From assembly GCF_014645835.1 (NCBI RefSeq), contig NZ_BMMM01000002.1, positions 118,388-182,387 of the forward strand: a stretch of 64,000 bases of DNA. Direction: 5' to 3'. A program made the translations under genes and the position numbers. The first letter of the stretch is position 1, and each line of letters opens with the position of its first letter. The notes beneath the pieces were generated by a model that had not been told where the DNA came from, searched no databases, and saw only the letters and a list, made by a program, of their open reading frames with translations. Source of the stretch: Streptomyces albiflavescens (GTDB lineage Bacteria > Actinomycetota > Actinomycetes > Streptomycetales > Streptomycetaceae). This document shows, piece after piece, positions 63,117-64,000 of the stretch.

Positions 63117-63614
63117 TCACGCCGCTTCCCGGCTTCGGCTGCCTCCCCTGCACCAGGTGCTGGTGATTGCATGACAGTTGGGACACAACAGCCGCAGGTT
63201 CTCGCGCCGATCATCGCTCCAGTCGCCGTTGACGTGGTCGATCTCCAGTGTCATGGGTTTGCCGTTCCACTCGGGTGGAGTCCCGCACATGTCGCACCGC
63301 TCAGGAACACCGATCTCCGACAGGGCTCGGCGCAGCAGAAGCGTGCGGGTGCGACGCGGCCCGTCGTGCTTGGCGAGGATGTCCTCTGCATGTCTCACCG
63401 GTGTGGTCCCGGGTTTTCCTCGCCGATGGGCTTGCCCGAGAAAGTGAGTGATCGAGAGCCTGTCTTGCTCGATCCACTCGCTCAGAGCGGCCCTTCGGCT
63501 GCCGTTGTCGGGAAACCCAAGCCTCCGTAGTGCCTCCGCCAGGGATGTCGAGTCGGCCACGACCCGGCGCAGTAGATGGGCTTCCGGCTTTGGGACGCGA
63601 GGGCGGCCGCTCAC
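63117..63614 (-). CDS. HNH endonuclease
   Basis: 165 aa. GTG 63614 overlaps the stop of the preceding HNH gene (GTGA), so the start is chosen there. Zinc-ribbon HNH: CDMCGTPPEW then LEIDHVNGDW, the HNH core NLRLLCPNCHA and a basic C-terminus. The N-terminal part (residues ~10-60) is helical with ALRRLGF, possibly a small HTH. Non-specific or rare-site endonuclease; probably a homing-type or phage-derived gene. It is adjacent to tRNA-Leu. Confidence 0.82.
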   Translation of the reverse strand: MSGRPRVPKPEAHLLRRVVADSTSLAEALRRLGFPDNGSRRAALSEWIEQDRLSITHFLGQAHRRGKPGTTPVRHAEDILAKHDGPRRTRTLLLRRALSEIGVPERCDMCGTPPEWNGKPMTLEIDHVNGDWSDDRRENLRLLCPNCHAITSTWCRGGSRSREAA

Positions 63615-64000
63615 GAGGCCGACCCCGTACGGTGGCGCTTGTTCCTGCCTCGGTATGAGTCTGTTGTCGCATGGCAGTTGGGGCACAGCAGGCGCAGGTT
63701 CTCCGGCCGATTGTTCCGCCAGTTTCCGTCGACGTGGTCCACTTCGAGTGGCAGTGGACACCCTCGCCAGAGTGGTTCCGTGCCGCACAGTGCGCATTGC
63801 GCAGACCTGCCGAGATCCAGTAGGGCGCGCTTGAGTCGATCCGGGTGTTCCCGGCGCCTGTCCTTCGGCTCGTGTTGGACGAGGACCTGGTCGATCGTCC
63901 GCGGCCGTCGACCCTCCTTCGACCGGCGGGGGTGAGAGGTGAAGTGCGAGGTGTCGAGACCGTACTCCCTGATCCTGCGGCTGATGTTGGTGTGGTGGCC
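63611..64000 (-). CDS. HNH endonuclease, paralogue (5' end outside window)
   Basis: At least 129 residues of the C-terminus are in the window, reading from 64000 to the TGA at 63611-63613. ISRRIREYGLDTSHF looks like a recognition helix, and CALCGTEPLW, LEVDHVDGNW, NRPENLRLLCPNCHA match the HNH domain of the downstream gene. It is coupled to that gene by a 4-base overlap. The upstream extent is not visible. Confidence 0.82.
   Translation of the reverse strand, partial: GHHTNISRRIREYGLDTSHFTSHPRRSKEGRRPRTIDQVLVQHEPKDRRREHPDRLKRALLDLGRSAQCALCGTEPLWRGCPLPLEVDHVDGNWRNNRPENLRLLCPNCHATTDSYRGRNKRHRTGSAS

Overview
The window looks like one contiguous chromosomal segment of a Streptomyces. The DNA is very GC-rich with G/C-biased third codon positions, GTG starts are common, and many genes overlap by GTGA or ATGA. 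Several genes seem to lack a leader, with a -10 hexamer 6-8 bases before the start. Streptomyces markers include an SsgA-like protein (SsgG type), DasR-type operators, the nagE1/nagE2/nagF PTS genes and the cysO-cysM-Mec set. Gene order from about 34 kb onward (Lrp-hpd ... ssgG, pncA/pncB, clpS, cysO-cysM, nagE2/nagE1/nagF, rph, rdgB) matches my memory of the conserved Streptomyces core. That synteny statement is recall, not a search result.

Layout. 1-6.0 kb: end of a TPR/membrane protein, then a sugar ABC importer (lipoprotein plus two permeases, no ATPase) and a cytoplasmic GH20 hexosaminidase behind a DasR-like site. 6.3-11.1 kb: three-subunit xanthine dehydrogenase-type operon plus a 42-aa membrane protein. 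11.5-12.65 kb: SUKH-type protein. 12.7-16.7 kb: a small region bounded by a 3'-half copy of tRNA-Cys and the intact tRNA-Cys, holding an FMN reductase and three tandem membrane-anchored collagen-like genes. 17-21 kb: MFS transporter, RHH/Doc toxin-antitoxin pair, helicase. 21.5-28.7 kb: IclR, amino-acid permease, DapE-type desuccinylase, PucR, GNAT and MenC/N-acylamino acid racemase homologue, plausibly one amino-acid salvage locus. 28.7-34.2 kb: Lon-like secreted protease, ArsR with a 17-bp inverted repeat, and a four-gene betaine/choline-type ABC importer. 34.3-38.2 kb: Lrp/HPPD, a beta-propeller-like protein and a three-subunit cobalt-type nitrile hydratase with a split beta subunit. 38.2-47.8 kb: TPR protein, FAD oxidase, ssgG, two RDD proteins, secreted M6 metalloprotease. 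47.9-53.7 kb: NAD salvage (pncA, pncB), clpS-DUF2017, amino-acid permease. 53.8-57.4 kb: cysteine biosynthesis by sulfur-carrier protein with a cysteine leader peptide, then a PemK-like protein and an MBL-fold hydrolase. 57.5-63 kb: N-acetylglucosamine PTS, rph, lipoprotein, rdgB and tRNA-Leu. 63.1-64 kb: two tandem HNH endonuclease genes, the second cut by the window end.

How genes work together. The two ends share an amino-sugar theme: chito-oligosaccharide import and hydrolysis at 1-6 kb and GlcNAc PTS uptake at 57.5-60.8 kb, both with DasR-like 16-mers. The most unusual features are the tRNA-Cys-bounded island with triplicated collagen-like genes, the three-gene nitrile hydratase, and short tandem duplications that span or abut the stop codons of several unrelated genes.
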